Shown here: piece after piece, positions 24,425 through 37,144 of the stretch
Layout of the letters: each line of letters opens with the position of its first letter
Position numbering within the stretch: position 1 is the first letter of the stretch
NCBI GenBank assembly: GCA_026168455.1
Contig: CM047426.1
Span: 68,043,342-68,107,341, forward strand
Direction of reading: 5' to 3'
Origin: Theocolax elegans
Taxonomy: Eukaryota; Arthropoda; Insecta; Hymenoptera; Cerocephalidae
Length of the DNA: 64,000 bases
The notes under the pieces: model-generated
The model's input: the letters and a program-made list of their open reading frames with translations, nothing else
Told to the model about the DNA's origin: nothing
Databases searched by the model: none
Position numbers and translations under genes: made by a program

Positions 24425-26949
24425 ATGGCTGAACATGAAGCTTGGAGTGGTGACGAGTCCGAACCAGAAAATGAAGTATTAGAAAACGAGGTTTTAGACA
24501 ATGGAGCAGAAAATGAAGACATCGGGGAAGTCAATTTGGAAGACTTTTCTTATAAGGAAACTGAATTATCTGAGGACGCGTATTTTTATCCATCAATCAA
24601 AGATTTTCAAGGTAGGTCCGAAATAAATTCGAATATCTCTTTTTCAGGAAATACACCAATTGATTATTTCAATTACTTTTGTGATTCTTCTTTGCTCAAA
24701 AAAATTGTAGAGGAAACCAGTCGTTACGCACTTCAAAATCCCATAACTCATCCTTCCCACATGAAAACTTGGTCCCCTGTCACAAAAACAGAATTGGAAA
24801 CTTTTCTAGGCCTTTAAATTCTAATGGGCGATGTCTGTAAAGGCGATTTACAAAGTTATTGGTCCACAGATCTTTTGCTACACACTCCAATTTTTGGCCA
24901 AATAATGCCTCGCGATAGATAAATTCACATCCTACGATGTTTACATTTTCATAATAATGAAGAAATCGAAAATCATCCTTTAGTGAAAATAAAGCCAGTA
25001 ATAGAACACGTGCAAAGCACATTTTCAGCAGTTCTTACTCCAGGAAAAAATCTGTGCATAGATGAAAGTCTATTATTATGGAAAAGTAGGCTGCGATTCA
25101 AGCAGTACATTCCTTTGAAGAGAAATCGCTTTGGCATCAAGCTATTCATGATTGTAGACTGCGAGACGGGATTCGTGTTGGGTTTTATTGTTTATACTGG
25201 CGCAGACACTGATTATCAAAAGTTTGATTTGGGTGTTACTGGCGATATTGTAGCTCACTTTTTACAATCTTATTTTTATAAGGGTCATGTTGTATACATA
25301 GACAATTGGTATACATCTCCCACTTTGGCAGAATTTTTACACGATCGTGATACAGGTATGTGTGGTACAGTGAAAGCAAATAGAGAGGGAATGCCAAAGC
25401 TTGAAAGCAAGTTAGTTCGAGGTGAAGTACAAGTCTCTCACAACGATGTGTGGATGGCAGTGAGGTGGAAAGATAAACGTAGCGTTCGTATGCTTACAAC
25501 TGTGCACGAACTTGAATTATGTGCAACTGGAAAAAAATGTTACCTAACAAATAAAGATATTATAAAGCCAAGGTGTATCCATGATTATAATCAAAATATG
25601 GGTGGTATTGATAATGTTGATAGACAATTATCTATAACAGAAACAGTGCGAGAAACAATGAAATGGTATCGAAAGCTTTTTTTCATCTTATTGATCTTTG
25701 TATATCCAATGCCAATGACTGTCACAAAAACAGAATTGGAAACTTTTCTAGGCCTTTAAATTCTAATGGGCGATGTCTGTAAAGGCGATTTACAAAGTTA
25801 TTGGTCCACAGATCTTTTGCTACACACTCCAATTTTTGGCCAAATAATGCCTCGCGATAGATAAATTCACATCCTACGATGTTTACATTTTCATAATAAT
25901 GAAGAAATCGAAAATCATCCTTTAGTGAAAATAAAGCCAGTAATAGAACACGTGCAAAGCACATTTTCAGCAGTTCTTACTCCAGGAAAAATCTGTGCAT
26001 AGATGAAAGTCTATTATTATGGAAAAGTAGGCTGCGATTCAAGCAGTACATTCCTTTGAAGAGAAATCGCTTTGGCATCAAGCTATTCATGATTGTAGAC
26101 TGCGAGACGGGATTCGTGTTGGGTTTTATTGTTTATACTGGCGCAGACACTGATTATCAAAAGTTTGATTTGGGTGTTACTGGCGATATTGTAGCTCACT
26201 TTTTACAATCTTATTTTTATAAGGGTCATGTTGTATACATAGACAATTGGTATACATCTCCCACTTTGGCAGAATTTTTACACGATCGTGATACAGGTAT
26301 GTGTGGTACAGTGAAAGCAAATAGAGAGGGAATGCCAAAGCTTGAAAGCAAGTTAGTTCGAGGTGAAGTACAAGTCTCTCACAACGATGTGTGGATGGCA
26401 GTGAGGTGGAAAGATAAACGTAGCGTTCGTATGCTTACAACTGTGCACGAACTTGAATTATGTGCAACTGGAAAAAAATGTTACCTAACAAATAAAGATA
26501 TTATAAAGCCAAGGTGTATCCATGATTATAATCAAAATATGGGTGGTATTGATAATGTTGATAGACAATTATCTATAACAGAAACAGTGCGAGAAACAAT
26601 GAAATGGTATCGAAAGCTTTTTTTCATCTTATTGATCTTTGTATATCCAATGCCAATGCGTTGTATAAAATGAGAAACGTGAAAGCTATATCACTTCTTT
26701 CATTTAGATTACAGGTAGCTAGATCATTACTGAAACTTGATCCTTCTGCAAGCATCTCTCCTTACAATGACTCTCCCATTCGATTAGTTGGCCGCCATTT
26801 CCCGAGGCAAGGTACAAGTCGAAGATGCTACTTGTGCTCTTTGCGTAAGACTCCACGTAGAACGACCTACATTTGCCCTAGTTGTGAAACTCCTCTATGC
26901 CGCAGCACCATGCTTTGAAGAGTACCACACAAAAGAGACATTACCGTAG
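24425..26949 (+). pseudogene. piggyBac-like transposase (DDE_Tnp_1_7), inactivated and partly duplicated
   Basis: The reading starts at ATG 24425 with an acidic N-terminus and runs 130 codons to a TAA (24815-24817) after ETFLGL. The catalytic core follows with LCIDESLLLWKSR, VVYIDNWYTSP and NMGGIDNVDR, the three aspartates of the piggyBac triad, all kept in the first copy. A T-homopolymer loss after KWYRK shifts the frame in both core copies. The C-terminal Cys-rich domain (CYLCSLRK, ICPSCETPLC, then a one-base shift before PCFEEYH) ends at TAG 26947-26949. The stop and the T loss are in both copies, so inactivation came before the duplication. Copy 2 has one further A deletion (5 instead of 6 A at about 25985). 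Confidence 0.92.
24778..26658 (+). repeat. tandem duplication of 942 bp in the transposase core
   Basis: 24778-25719 and 25720-26658 differ, as far as I can follow by eye, by a single A in a homopolymer. The junction is tgacTGTCAC against ccCTGTCAC, a few bases of microhomology. The unit spans all three catalytic aspartates. Confidence 0.93.
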
Positions 26950-27455
26950 AGCCAATCATTCCTACGTGAGAGGCAAGGGGACTCACGGAAATCAAGCACC
27001 CCGAAACGTGAGAGGTAAGAGGACTCACGAATATCAAGCACCCCAATGGGATCACCTTTTCGCCACGTCCACGCCGTTGATCCTGGGTTATGCTAAGAGC
27101 GAATGTCAGAATATTTCTTGAAATCTTGACAAATGTAGCAGATGTTTGTTGCACTTGTTTTAGAAGTGAATGCGACCTTGAATGTAAATTTTTAAGATCA
27201 ATGATGCCTTAGCTATTTTTTTCAGAATTTTTTTTATTCAGTCCATGACACTATGTACGAAAATCTTCAAACAATTCTATCTATGCTAGAAAAAAAATTT
27301 GACCTTGAAAAATAGATTTTGAAGGTCAAGAGTATCTCTAGGATTTTTTTACTATTTTTTTCATGTTCTGCGCGAAAAATTACATAGAAATACCCTCTAG
27401 AGTTTTCCTGGAAAATGAGAAAAAAATTTTACGTTGTACTTCTACGTTGCCTGCG

Positions 27456-27655
27456 ATGGCTCGGTCGGTAGGGCATCGGGCTCGTAATCTGGAGGTTCGA
27501 TTCCCGGCCCCGGCCGATTGATACAAGCACCACTGGCAAATGTATTTTCAACAAGTGCTTTCTTCACCAAGACATCGCATGACCTCCGTCGCTGATTAGC
27601 ACCGGTTTGGGAGCATAAAAAGAGCGACGCTAAAATAATAAAAAACAAAAAAAAA
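27456..27655 (+). mobile_element. complete tRNA-derived SINE
   Basis: A perfect 12 bp target duplication, acgttgcctgcg, flanks it (27444-27455 and 27656-27667). The head is tRNA-like, with A box tggctcggtcgg (27457) and B box ggttcgattcc (27494-27504). A tRNA-unrelated body follows with cctccgtcgctgattagc and gagcgacgctaaa, and then an A-rich tail. The same body occurs truncated at 458-558 and 50845-50992. A SINE has no protein; it would be mobilised by a partner LINE, which I cannot name. Confidence 0.92.
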
Positions 27656-27798
27656 ACGTTGCCTGCGGGGGTGGTCGATTTATCGACCAGCAGTCAGGGT
27701 GGGGACTCTACCTGAAATATCCAATGATCTCATGTATACATTTTGCATTTTATAAAAGGTCGTTTAGTACTAAAATTTTCCCGCAGCCAAAAGGTTAA

Positions 27799-29328
27799 CT
27801 CTTGTTGGCGTTGCCACTTCCACCCGTAATACTCCAGATCGTTGAAATCTTCGATGATCTTACTTGACATCGCTGTCCTATACTCTGGCAGAAGATTTCG
27901 GTACGCTGTCTCAACTAGCGCCTTCTCCGACGATGGTTTCTTAAAATGTCCAACAATGATTGCAAGTTGGAGAGATACCGCGTGATCTTCTCACCTTTAC
28001 CTTGCGTTCGGCGGCGTAACTCGTCAAGCAAATCCTCGTGGTCGAATTCACCTATAAATTGGTGTCGGAATTGACGCCGAAAATCACGTCATGATGAGAT
28101 TTGCGTCTTTGTTGACTTTTACCACCGGCTGACGTCCTTGCTGCGTATGTACGGCACTGCACTCAGTAATTGTACATCCGTCAGACAAGCACTCTCCTAC
28201 AATTCGTTCAGGTGACTGAAAAACTCGTCGGGCAACTCTCTCTCATCACCAGCAAACCTCAGTCCCCAGCTCTTTAGCACTTTCATACTACGGAGACTCT
28301 CGTCTGGCTTCAGACTAATCGGACTGGACAACTTCTCTTTCCGAGACAGCACGCGCATGAATCCTTCTTCGGAATCACTCTCCGATTCGCTGGAATTAAT
28401 CCGCGCGGACTTTCGTCTCTTTGAGCCATCACGCCCTATATTATCGGCGAAAGCATTCTGCTTTTGGCTGTCATCGTTGCCGTTTGGCGGACCACATTGA
28501 TTCAGTGCTGATTCCACGGCTTTCAAATCAATCGGTTTGATCGCCACACTGCATCTCGTAGAAGTTTGCCATACTCAATGTATGAAGGCTTTTTACTCTT
28601 TGACTTCTCAGCCTTTTCCGTCGGATTTACGCTCTTTCTCCTCTTATGATTCGGTCCTTCCGCACTGGAGTTACCTGACTCAGTGTCGGATTGGCCTGAC
28701 GGTATGCACGCATCTGATTTGGCGGGAATAATGATCTTCTTCTTATACAATATCTTGGGACCGTTCGAACTCAATACGGTCTCTCGATCACTCCACTCTC
28801 TACCGAAGGAACCTGATTAGATCTGGCGGAAAATACACCCATTTGTGTCATTAAGGCATCCCATCATACATAAATTGTATTAAAATAAGTGCATGTAGTC
28901 TGCGTGCCGTCCGTCGTGTACGTCGGCACTCTTTCGTTGGTAGCATTTCCTCTATCGGGTCCGCTTGGCGGTAACTCACTGTCCGCTAAGCTTTCGTCTT
29001 CAGAGGTTACCATCTCTCTGTCACCTACTCCTTTATCTGAGGTGGCAGCGCTCTTTTTCCACCTTCGTCTCTGCTTGGCAGCATTATCAACTGCCATCAT
29101 CACCTCGACTCGATAAGCACCTGCGCTTACCGACTCTTTACGTATCTCCACATGGTCTTCGTCTCATTCGTACCACGGGATATTTTCATTATCAGGTTCA
29201 GCTTCCCGCAAACAGATACGCAATAATTTGTCTCGCAACGCACCGCTTGATTTGGCGGCACACAGCAGTCGTGACACTAACTCCCGACCGACATGTTCAT
29301 CTGTTATTTTGGCGATCGTCCGCTTCAT
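27799..29328 (-). pseudogene. gypsy-type LTR retrotransposon, gag
   Basis: The start is likely ATG 29328-29326 (MKRTIAKITDEH...). Readings on the minus strand then proceed through Ser/Glu- and Lys-rich segments (29151-28864, 28774-28523, 28547-28197) in three different frames, with one in-frame TGA near 29165. The capsid end reads IIVGHFKKPSSEKALVETAY and then NLLPEYRTAMSSKIIEDFND (27985-27840), a pattern familiar from gag of insect gypsy-type elements. The gene is cut at 27798 by the piggyBac insertion and resumes at 23617. Gag would form the particle core. Dead copy. Confidence 0.78.
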
Positions 29329-30190
29329 ATTACGTCTCTCTCTACCGGCGGTACTCTAGAGTAATATGACATCTGTTCGACGTATTCGGTCATTTTAATT
29401 TAGTAATCCGACGGTTAAATAAATTTATAAAAATTTTAATAAAACCCGACCCGGATTCATTAAACGGGTTATTTGACACGGCAAAAATTCACAAATTATT
29501 ACTACCACCACCACAACAATTATCTACAACATTGTGCCGTGAGGTAATCAAACAAATAGATTAATTAAATATAATTAGATTATTTCCTCGTGCTTATACT
29601 CTCAAGCACAATATATCTATATATCTATGTAACTGGCGGTTTACAAACTGGCAACCTGTAACAGAATAAAAGTCTGGCGCGTTTGGAAATTTCTTTCAAA
29701 TACCGACAATTAATACTGTCGGTTTAGGCGTAATTGCGCGCAATACAAATAATTAATTATGATATCGGTAACCCAGTCGTAGCTTTCCGTCGGGTATCGT
29801 ACGCGTACTTCATCCGCTCCGTCGCTACAACATACCCGTACCGCGGGTATTAATATTTTATAATAAATGCATCGGTGCACTTCGGTCCGCCGGCGGGGGA
29901 TTCGCTACCTGCGACGCGATCGCAATATAATTAGTTAGATTATGTATGAACATGACTTATAAATACAAGTGATGTGCATTTACTGTGCGTTGTACATTTT
30001 TACAACGTCACAATATATTTATACATGGGTATTTCTTAAAATAAATACCATTTAGGAAGAGACAAAATTTTTTTTTTTAATTTTAAATTTTTAATATTTT
30101 ATCCATACACTTACCTTACTTGCAACATATAGATATAAAATATCAAGTTAGATGAGCTTACATAATATATTATTATGTTTTAACCCAACA
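29329..30190. other. leader side of the gypsy element, LTR not proved
   Basis: This is upstream of gag on the minus strand and should hold the leader and 5' LTR. It has GC-richer stretches (29680-29930, with ccgcgggtattaata and gcgcgcaata) but no second copy of any part is seen in the window, so no LTR border can be placed. Confidence 0.35.
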
Positions 30191-30194
30191 CTTT

Positions 30195-31643
30195 GTCGAT
30201 GGAGTGGACTTTTGTCTACTCCGTCGACATAATTATCTAATAAATTACAATATATTATATATGATCGACTACCTTCATTAAATATTAATAATTTATTTGT
30301 GTCTTTTGCTAATAAATTTTTATTTAATATTAAAGTTTTATTTTTAATTATATATAAATAATAAAACATCTCGTGAATATCTCGTTTATAAATTAATCAA
30401 TTTATTTATTTAATATACAACTTAAATTTACATTTTCATTTCACATTTTTTAACTTAATTTAATTTAATTAGTTTTTAGTCTTTCACTTCTCCTGACCAA
30501 ATTTTGTTCACTTTTATTAATGTTTTTTAACTTTAACTTTTTCTTTGAGTCTTGTTTATGTTTTGGAGAAGCTTCCGATTATTTTATACACCATGGCTGG
30601 CCAGTAGCATAATACACACACTTTGTACCTCAAGTACAGTCATAACAACTCAAATTATTAAAAAAAATTAAGTTTGCAGCTTTATTTAACCACCTCCATT
30701 GACGTACAGCAATGTGCCTTTAAAAGAATTGAGGTGATCACATGAAATGTCATTTATTACATTACTGTGATAATTAGCATTTATCGATGTTAAAATTAAT
30801 GTATTGATAAAAATACGTGTCGATGGAGTGGACATATATTCAACTTTTCATTAAATTATCTGCGTGCAATGTATATTTTATTATTATTATATTTGTATTA
30901 TAATTATAAAATATTTTGTAAGTAATTCCGTATATTTTAACCATTAATTGTTAATGCACTGAAAGCAACTGTCGACGGAGTGGACGCGTATTAAAATACG
31001 CAACTTACATTTTTATACTTCTTAACTTCTTCTTATTTTAACATAACAAATTTATAATTCTCATAAGGGATTTCGAAAGTACTTCCAAGGAATCTATTAG
31101 GATCAATACATGTTTATTAATAAATATTTTTTATTTATAAAAATTACGTTGAAAGTAGATGCTTTAGACTCCGTCGACAAAATTACGTGATGGTGGAACG
31201 TGATGAATGTGTGCATGCGAAGTTCAAAACGCACATAACAACCTTTGTAGCACCTTCTACACTTATTTTGTATCAAAAAAAAGCATTTCCATGTGTTACA
31301 AAAATAAACAAAGGTCACTAATATAAACATACTTTAGAAAATTTATCTACAAATAAGCCTGTGGAAGTCGACGGACCGGACATTTTAGCTATTTATTAAT
31401 TTTCTTTTACTCTAAATTACTTTTAATGATCAATTTTTGACAAAAATTTGTTTAAGTAAGTTTTGAACTACATGTAGAAATTTTTTATTTTTATTTTTTA
31501 ATTATTTTTTATGCTCAAAGTATGAGAGAATCAAAATGGCATTTATTTTAAGAATGGACCATATATTCAATTTGTAATTCTGCAACTTATGTTCAAAAAT
31601 TGGACGCATTCTTCGCTTTGGAATCAATTGTCGATGGTGTAAT
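30195..31643. repeat. cluster of the 15 bp motif GTCGAYGGAGTGGAC
   Basis: Exact or near copies at 30195-30209 (+), 30214-30228 (-), 30819-30833 (+), 30971-30985 (+), 31166-31178 (-, partial), 31367-31381 (+, accGGAC variant) and a degenerate one near 31629. The first two form a hairpin with a 4 nt loop. The intervening DNA is AT-rich and not itself repeated. No gene nearby. Could be protein-binding sites or relics of short inverted-repeat elements. Confidence 0.7.
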
Positions 31644-33188
31644 CGTCCATAAAGATTTATGATTAAAATCTTCGTCTTTGTTTTGAGAAATATAAAACAA
31701 AAGCGAACACTTAACGCTATAACATAACCTCAAAATTAATTTCTAGAGAATCAAGTTGCTTACCTTAAAATATAAGTGTCGTTTCCTTTGGGATGCTTAA
31801 CGACTCCAGCAGGTTCCGTATTTTCATTATTATTAGGGTATCAATATCATTTCTCAATAATAATGTGAATTGGACAAGTCTTTGTAACAGAACGCAATCG
31901 CGTAGCCAAAGTATCCCCGAATGCATGAGAGAAGAATTTCAACGTACATGTCAAGGCGCAATTGGATATACTCAGTAGGACGTTCGTTAAAATCTGCCAA
32001 ATTCTGTTGCTGCATTGCGCTATGTATTAGCTTGAGTTACAAAAATGTTTCTAATTTTCATTAATATGTTTTTACTAAACTTTTTTTTAAAACCATTGAT
32101 AACCTCAGATGATAAAAACCGAGAGAGAAAATTTGTAGCGTCGGTTACGCCATTTTGGATAGTTCGTTGAACCGAATAGCTTCCATTTTAAAGATTGACC
32201 GCGGCAGCGTTGTAAATTAATAATTACCATTTCTAGTAGAAAGATAGGGTGTGATATTTTTATAATTTTTTTATATTATTTATCATAACAATTTATAATT
32301 AATTTGTCTATTATTATAATCTGTTATTATGTTACTATGTTGCAAGCGCTTTTTGTGGGCTGCTGCAGTTTTTTACTGGAGATTTATTGATTATTAAATC
32401 AATTTTGGACATAAATTTCATTTGATAATTTAATAATTTGTATAATAGACAACAGGGGAGAATATTGATACGATTAATATACAGGGTGCGTTTCCCAAAG
32501 TAAACGTAGAAAAGGTAGATATGTCTAATGGTGCGATTCCAAGGATGCTATACGATAGATCAGTAAGGACGATCCCGTCATTGGTTCAATAGTTACAGTA
32601 ATTGAGCATAGGATTGTCGTACGACAGGGTATCGGATGGCGCGTATAACTGGTCCAGACCGACGATGTGGCGGATGTCGTTGTTGCTTCTGCGGGGGCCG
32701 AGGGAGGACACAGCACTGACCCCTCGACTAGCCATGCTCACGTGCTGAAAGATTTATGCTGGATAGATCTGAGAAACCATAGAATAGGGTGGAGGAAGAT
32801 CGGGTAAAATAATTATAATCAAGTGATCTTGTAATAAATTTCTTTCTTATTTCTCTGACAAGGGGTACAGAGCAATCGTCGAAAGATGTAACTCCTGAAA
32901 GGGAGAGGCGAGGTTGCTTGGTGTGCTCAAAGTAGCCTATATGTATATACTTGGTCCATTTATCTCGATTACGATAGACGACTGATAATGGCGGGCCACT
33001 TGGCGGTCAATAATGGAGCTATATTATATATATTAACCGTGCGATTCTCGGATTTAATTACGCTTGCGTACAACAGGGTATTATATGAATCAGATATAAT
33101 AGATGTCAAATCATTAGTTAGAAAAGGGAAAGTTGATCATGTCGAGATTACAGTTAACGAAGAAAGGTCATAGGACAGTCAAGAGAAT
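31644..33188. other. mostly AT-rich sequence; GC-richer 32480-33170 unassigned
   Basis: From about 32480 composition becomes like the retroelement downstream. A plus-strand reading at 32988-33173 and a minus one at 32525-32716 are unrecognised. This may be the decayed gag of the gypsy-type element that follows. Confidence 0.35.
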
Positions 33189-35830
33189 ATGGATTTTAGT
33201 AGATCAAACTTGATTAACAAGGTGATGCAGTTAGTTTTCGGGGATAACAATGAGCGTGAAAAAGAAAAATGTCCAAAAACTTTCCTTGACAACAAGGAGA
33301 CACCAAATCGATCAGCTGAACCGAAGCAAGGCGTATCAACGTCTAACGCCGAGGATAGACATTATTTTAAAAGTAATTTTAGGAAGACAGGAATATAGGG
33401 CGTTAATTGATCTTGATCTAAATTGTCGTTAATAGGGTCACGAAAAGTTGATCAAATTAAAGACAGATTAAAGTCAACTGATGTAGTTATCAAGAATGTC
33501 AATAGCGGATTAGATAGAGCATTAGAGTCGTTGAACATTAACTTAGAGATTGAAGGACAGATAGGGAAAATTAATTGTAGAGCATTAAAAGATTTAGAAT
33601 CAGATATGATCTTGGGTATAGATATTGCAACTTCTTCAACTTTGATGATAGGTTAGGGTGTGATCGGTAGCGTATAAGAGAATATCCATTAAGGTCCTGT
33701 AGTATGTAACGATACAGGATCAAACCATCCTAAAATATTCGGCGAATGCGATGATATTTCCAAAGAACGAAAATGGGGACCGAGTTCAAAAATTGATGCA
33801 CAGCTTATTTTCAGATATAAATGCCGATTAGTTGGGAATGACGGGCCTTACTGAACATTCAAACGATGTTCAGGGAGTTCTTCCAGTCAAACATCGAACA
33901 AGGCGCATTTAGCTAAGATGTTGGAAGCACCTCACGATAAGGTGAAGAAGATGTTGTTAGGACAGGATCAGTGACGTTTTTGAGAAGGTTCATGGACGTC
34001 TTATAGTAACAATACAGGGTCGAACCGTCCTAACTTACTTCTAGACATAAATGCCGATTTTTTGGGAGTGACAAATCTTACTGAGCATTCAATTAATGTT
34101 CAGGGGGCTCCTCCAATGAAACATCGAATACGGCGCATCTAATCCAAGATGTTGGAAGCAGCTTACGAAGAGGTGAAGAAGATTTTGGAGTTGGGAGTCA
34201 TTGAGAGGATCAGCAAGTGATTGGAGTAGTGCACCGGTATTAGTCCGAAAGTCCGACGGATCAATATGGTTCTGTATAGCCTATAGGAACTTGAACTTGG
34301 TTACAAAACTGGATGTATACCTTTTGCCACAAATGAATTCGATTCTTGACAAGGTTTGGGAGGCCAAGTATATTAGTAAAACAGATTAGAAGCAGGCGTA
34401 ATTTTAGGTGAAAATAGTGTCTCCTAGTCGAAAATAAACGGCCTTTGCGGTTCTACGATCAGGTCAATGGTAATATAAAAGGGTGCTATTCGATTTGACA
34501 AATGCGCCCATGACCATGCAACAATTAATTAATATTCGATCCGAAATTCGAGCCATTTATTTTCTGATATCTGAACGATATTATCGTCACGTATTATCGT
34601 GACGTATTTAAGGTTACTGTTTGATAGATAAGGGACTTATAACAAATCCAGATAAAGTGTCTCTGGTGGTCAACTTTTCAGTGTCCAAGACAATCAAAGA
34701 ATTGCGTACATTTTTTGGAATACTAACTTGCTACTCACGATTTATAGTAAATAAGGCCATGTTAAAGATTCCATTTGTAAAATTATTACGTAAGGAACAG
34801 GAATGGATATGGGAAGAAAAGCAGTAGGAAGATTTCGATGCACTAATGAAGGCCTTATCTCTTGCACCCGTTCTTTCTCGCCATGACCAAGGAACAGCAG
34901 AATACGGAACAGGAAAAAAGAATGTACGGCATTGATTTGGGCTATCAAGAAGTCGAGACCATACTTAGAAGAATATCCATTTACCGCAATCACAGATCAC
35001 AGTGCGTTGCAGTGGTTGCGGAATCTCAAAGAGCCTACTGGTCGTCTCGCTTGTTGAGCCATAGAATTGCAGCAATAGAGCTTTAAGATAGTCTATAGAA
35101 AAGGTTCTCTCAATCAAGTCCTAGGTGCACTCTCTAGGATATATCCGGGTGAGGTCGACACAGTGGCAGCCTTCCTGGAAATAAGAAACACCTGTTATCT
35201 CAACATGCTAAAAATATTGAATAATATCCAAACGTTACCAGCAATGGAAAGTAGAGAATGGTATACTATATAGGTATCGTAACGATCCATCGCTGAACCT
35301 GGTCACTAATAGAGACGAAGATTGGAGATTAGTGGTCCTAGAGAAACAGCAAGAGTGCGTAATAAAGGATGCGCATTGCAAAACCTTGGCGAGTCACTCA
35401 GGCGTAGAGAAGATCTATGTTAAAGTTATTCTGGACTATTACTGAAGAGCAGTATGGTATTATAATAGATTCGTACTAGGGTCTGTCGTTTGACAGAGAT
35501 ATAAAGTATTCCAGTTAGGCAATGAAGGACTTCTAAAGAGTAGTGTGATTGAAAGTCCATGGGTAGTTATGGCAGCGGATATTATGGAATTTTCACCTAG
35601 TAGGAATCGTGTAAATATTTGCTAGCATATCAAGATTTATTAACTCGGCAGATAACGTTAAAACGTAGACAAGTTTTTGAGGAATTAATCTTATTTAGAT
35701 AGGAGACTAGAACACGAGTGCGGTAACTTACGAATACCGGCCCGAGCCACTCTTATCACCGGGAAATGATGAAAAGACATTTACGTGACTATAGTAGAAA
35801 ATTTGTCGGTTTGCTGAGAATGGCGTTAGC
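33189..35830 (+). pseudogene. gypsy-type pol remnant 2: protease, reverse transcriptase, RNase H, integrase
   Basis: Order of readable parts: retropepsin (33340-33656) with RALID followed by LDLNC in place of D-(S/T)-G, and MILGID at its end; reverse transcriptase start at 34201 with SDWSSAPVLVRKSDGS and FCIAYRNLN; the catalytic box at 34568-34579 reads YLND, not YLDD; the thumb segment LRTFFGILTCYSRFI (34700-34745). Next are RNase H words ([13 protein letters not shown], about 34990-35025; SLNQV, about 35110) and integrase zinc-domain and core words (ASHSGVEKIY, VVMAADIMEFSPS, 35390-35600). Between protease and reverse transcriptase about 230 bp is present twice (33819 and 34048 landmarks). 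Many stops and frameshifts; certainly dead. Confidence 0.8.
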
Positions 35831-37144
35831 GGATGCCAAGGAAGAATTGGCGGTTGTTGATATCACATAACACCGGACAGAAGGCGTACGAATATCAGCG
35901 GCACGAGTGAAGCGGCGGACGAAAACGTCGTAACCCGTGTATACCGGTTCGATGCACCGTCCACTGGCCATATCGCAAGAGTGTCGGCTAACTGCCGACG
36001 GCACCGATCACCGCGTGCACGCATGAAATCGAGAGAGATGGAAAGATGTCGATCGCATGTGACTAGCAGTAGCATTACTGACGATTATCGGTACGTCTAA
36101 TACTACCGATCTAGCGGATACGATAGCGGGAAGGGAGAATAACTAGCTCCACTGTCGGTAGCAGATAATACAAATCGGAGAAGAAGGACGAAACTCCTTG
36201 CCCAATCTCCTTACTGAAAAGTCGAGTTGTGAGAAAACCTATTCAAAACAAAAGCCATTTTTGGAAGCGTTGAGATTGAGAGTAATGAGCTTTAGTATTG
36301 ACAAAGCTGATCACTCTATCGTGTCCTGTTTTTCATTAATTGAGATAGTCGATTGAGGAGAAAGAGGAGATTCTGTTAATTGTATTGAGAGATAGCCGAT
36401 GGCTGAGGGTTGGAGACCACGTAAAAGGAGAGAAAAATTTCTATTAACAAGATTTTGTTTCGACTCGCGGCAAGTGAGTACGTGCGACGTTATTGTAAGT
36501 TATCACAGTGAAATAGCGGGACATTCCGTGATGATTAAAAAATAGATTAGCCACGCGGTTGCAATAATTTAAATTGACTCAGTGAGATTGTCCGGGAACT
36601 GGCGATAGTGAATTACTTTAACCGGAACTTCTTATATTGTTTCTTTAGCGTTTTGTTGCGGATCATTGAATTGCACGGGTTTGACTAATCAATTATATGT
36701 TAAATAATAGATAAGTTGAATTTTCTATAAACGATTATAGTTATTATATAGAGTATAAATTATAATTAAAATTGTTGACAATTGGTGTGTGAAATTAAAT
36801 AGTTATTTAAACTTTAATAAGAATATCCAAAATTCTATAACGTGGTTCCACCATCTTTTCCCGTTATGGCAACGTGAAATCCGCGACCCTAAATCGGCTT
36901 CAATTGTAGTTTTTACCGGTATCTATTATTTATAATTATTCGTATTTATTTGTTGTAAGCCATAGTTAATGTTGCATCACGGGATTGACTCGATAAGGAT
37001 CGATGGTACATCATCGCAACTTCTAAGAACATAATGCAACTGTTTAGGAGCCAATTACCCTAGATTAGGATAGCTTAGTGTTAAGTCTCATTTTTTTTTG
37101 TTTGCTTAATCCTAAATTATTAAATCGAGTAACTTATTAATAAT
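35831..37144. other. gap between two gypsy remnants, no gene seen
   Basis: 35840-36420 is GC-richer and would be expected to hold the end of remnant 2 and an LTR, and 36830-37140 the leader of remnant 3. No repeated LTR pair is found in the window, so no borders are given. Short minus-strand readings at 35789-36075 are unrecognised. Confidence 0.35.

Larger units (their letters stand above)
23622..27794 (+). mobile_element. piggyBac-like DNA transposon inserted in gypsy gag
   Basis: Ends CCTTTTGACTGC (23622-23633) and GCAGCCAAAAGG (27783-27794), flanked by TTAA on both sides (23618-23621, 27795-27798). Just inside each end sits a palindrome: GTGGTCGATATATCGACCAC on the left (23638-23657), TGGTCGATTTATCGACCA on the right. 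Word AAGGTCA and its inverse recur in both subterminal regions. Total 4173 bp, which includes a 942 bp internal duplication and a 212 bp SINE plus target duplication. The target is the gag of the surrounding gypsy element. Confidence 0.95.
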
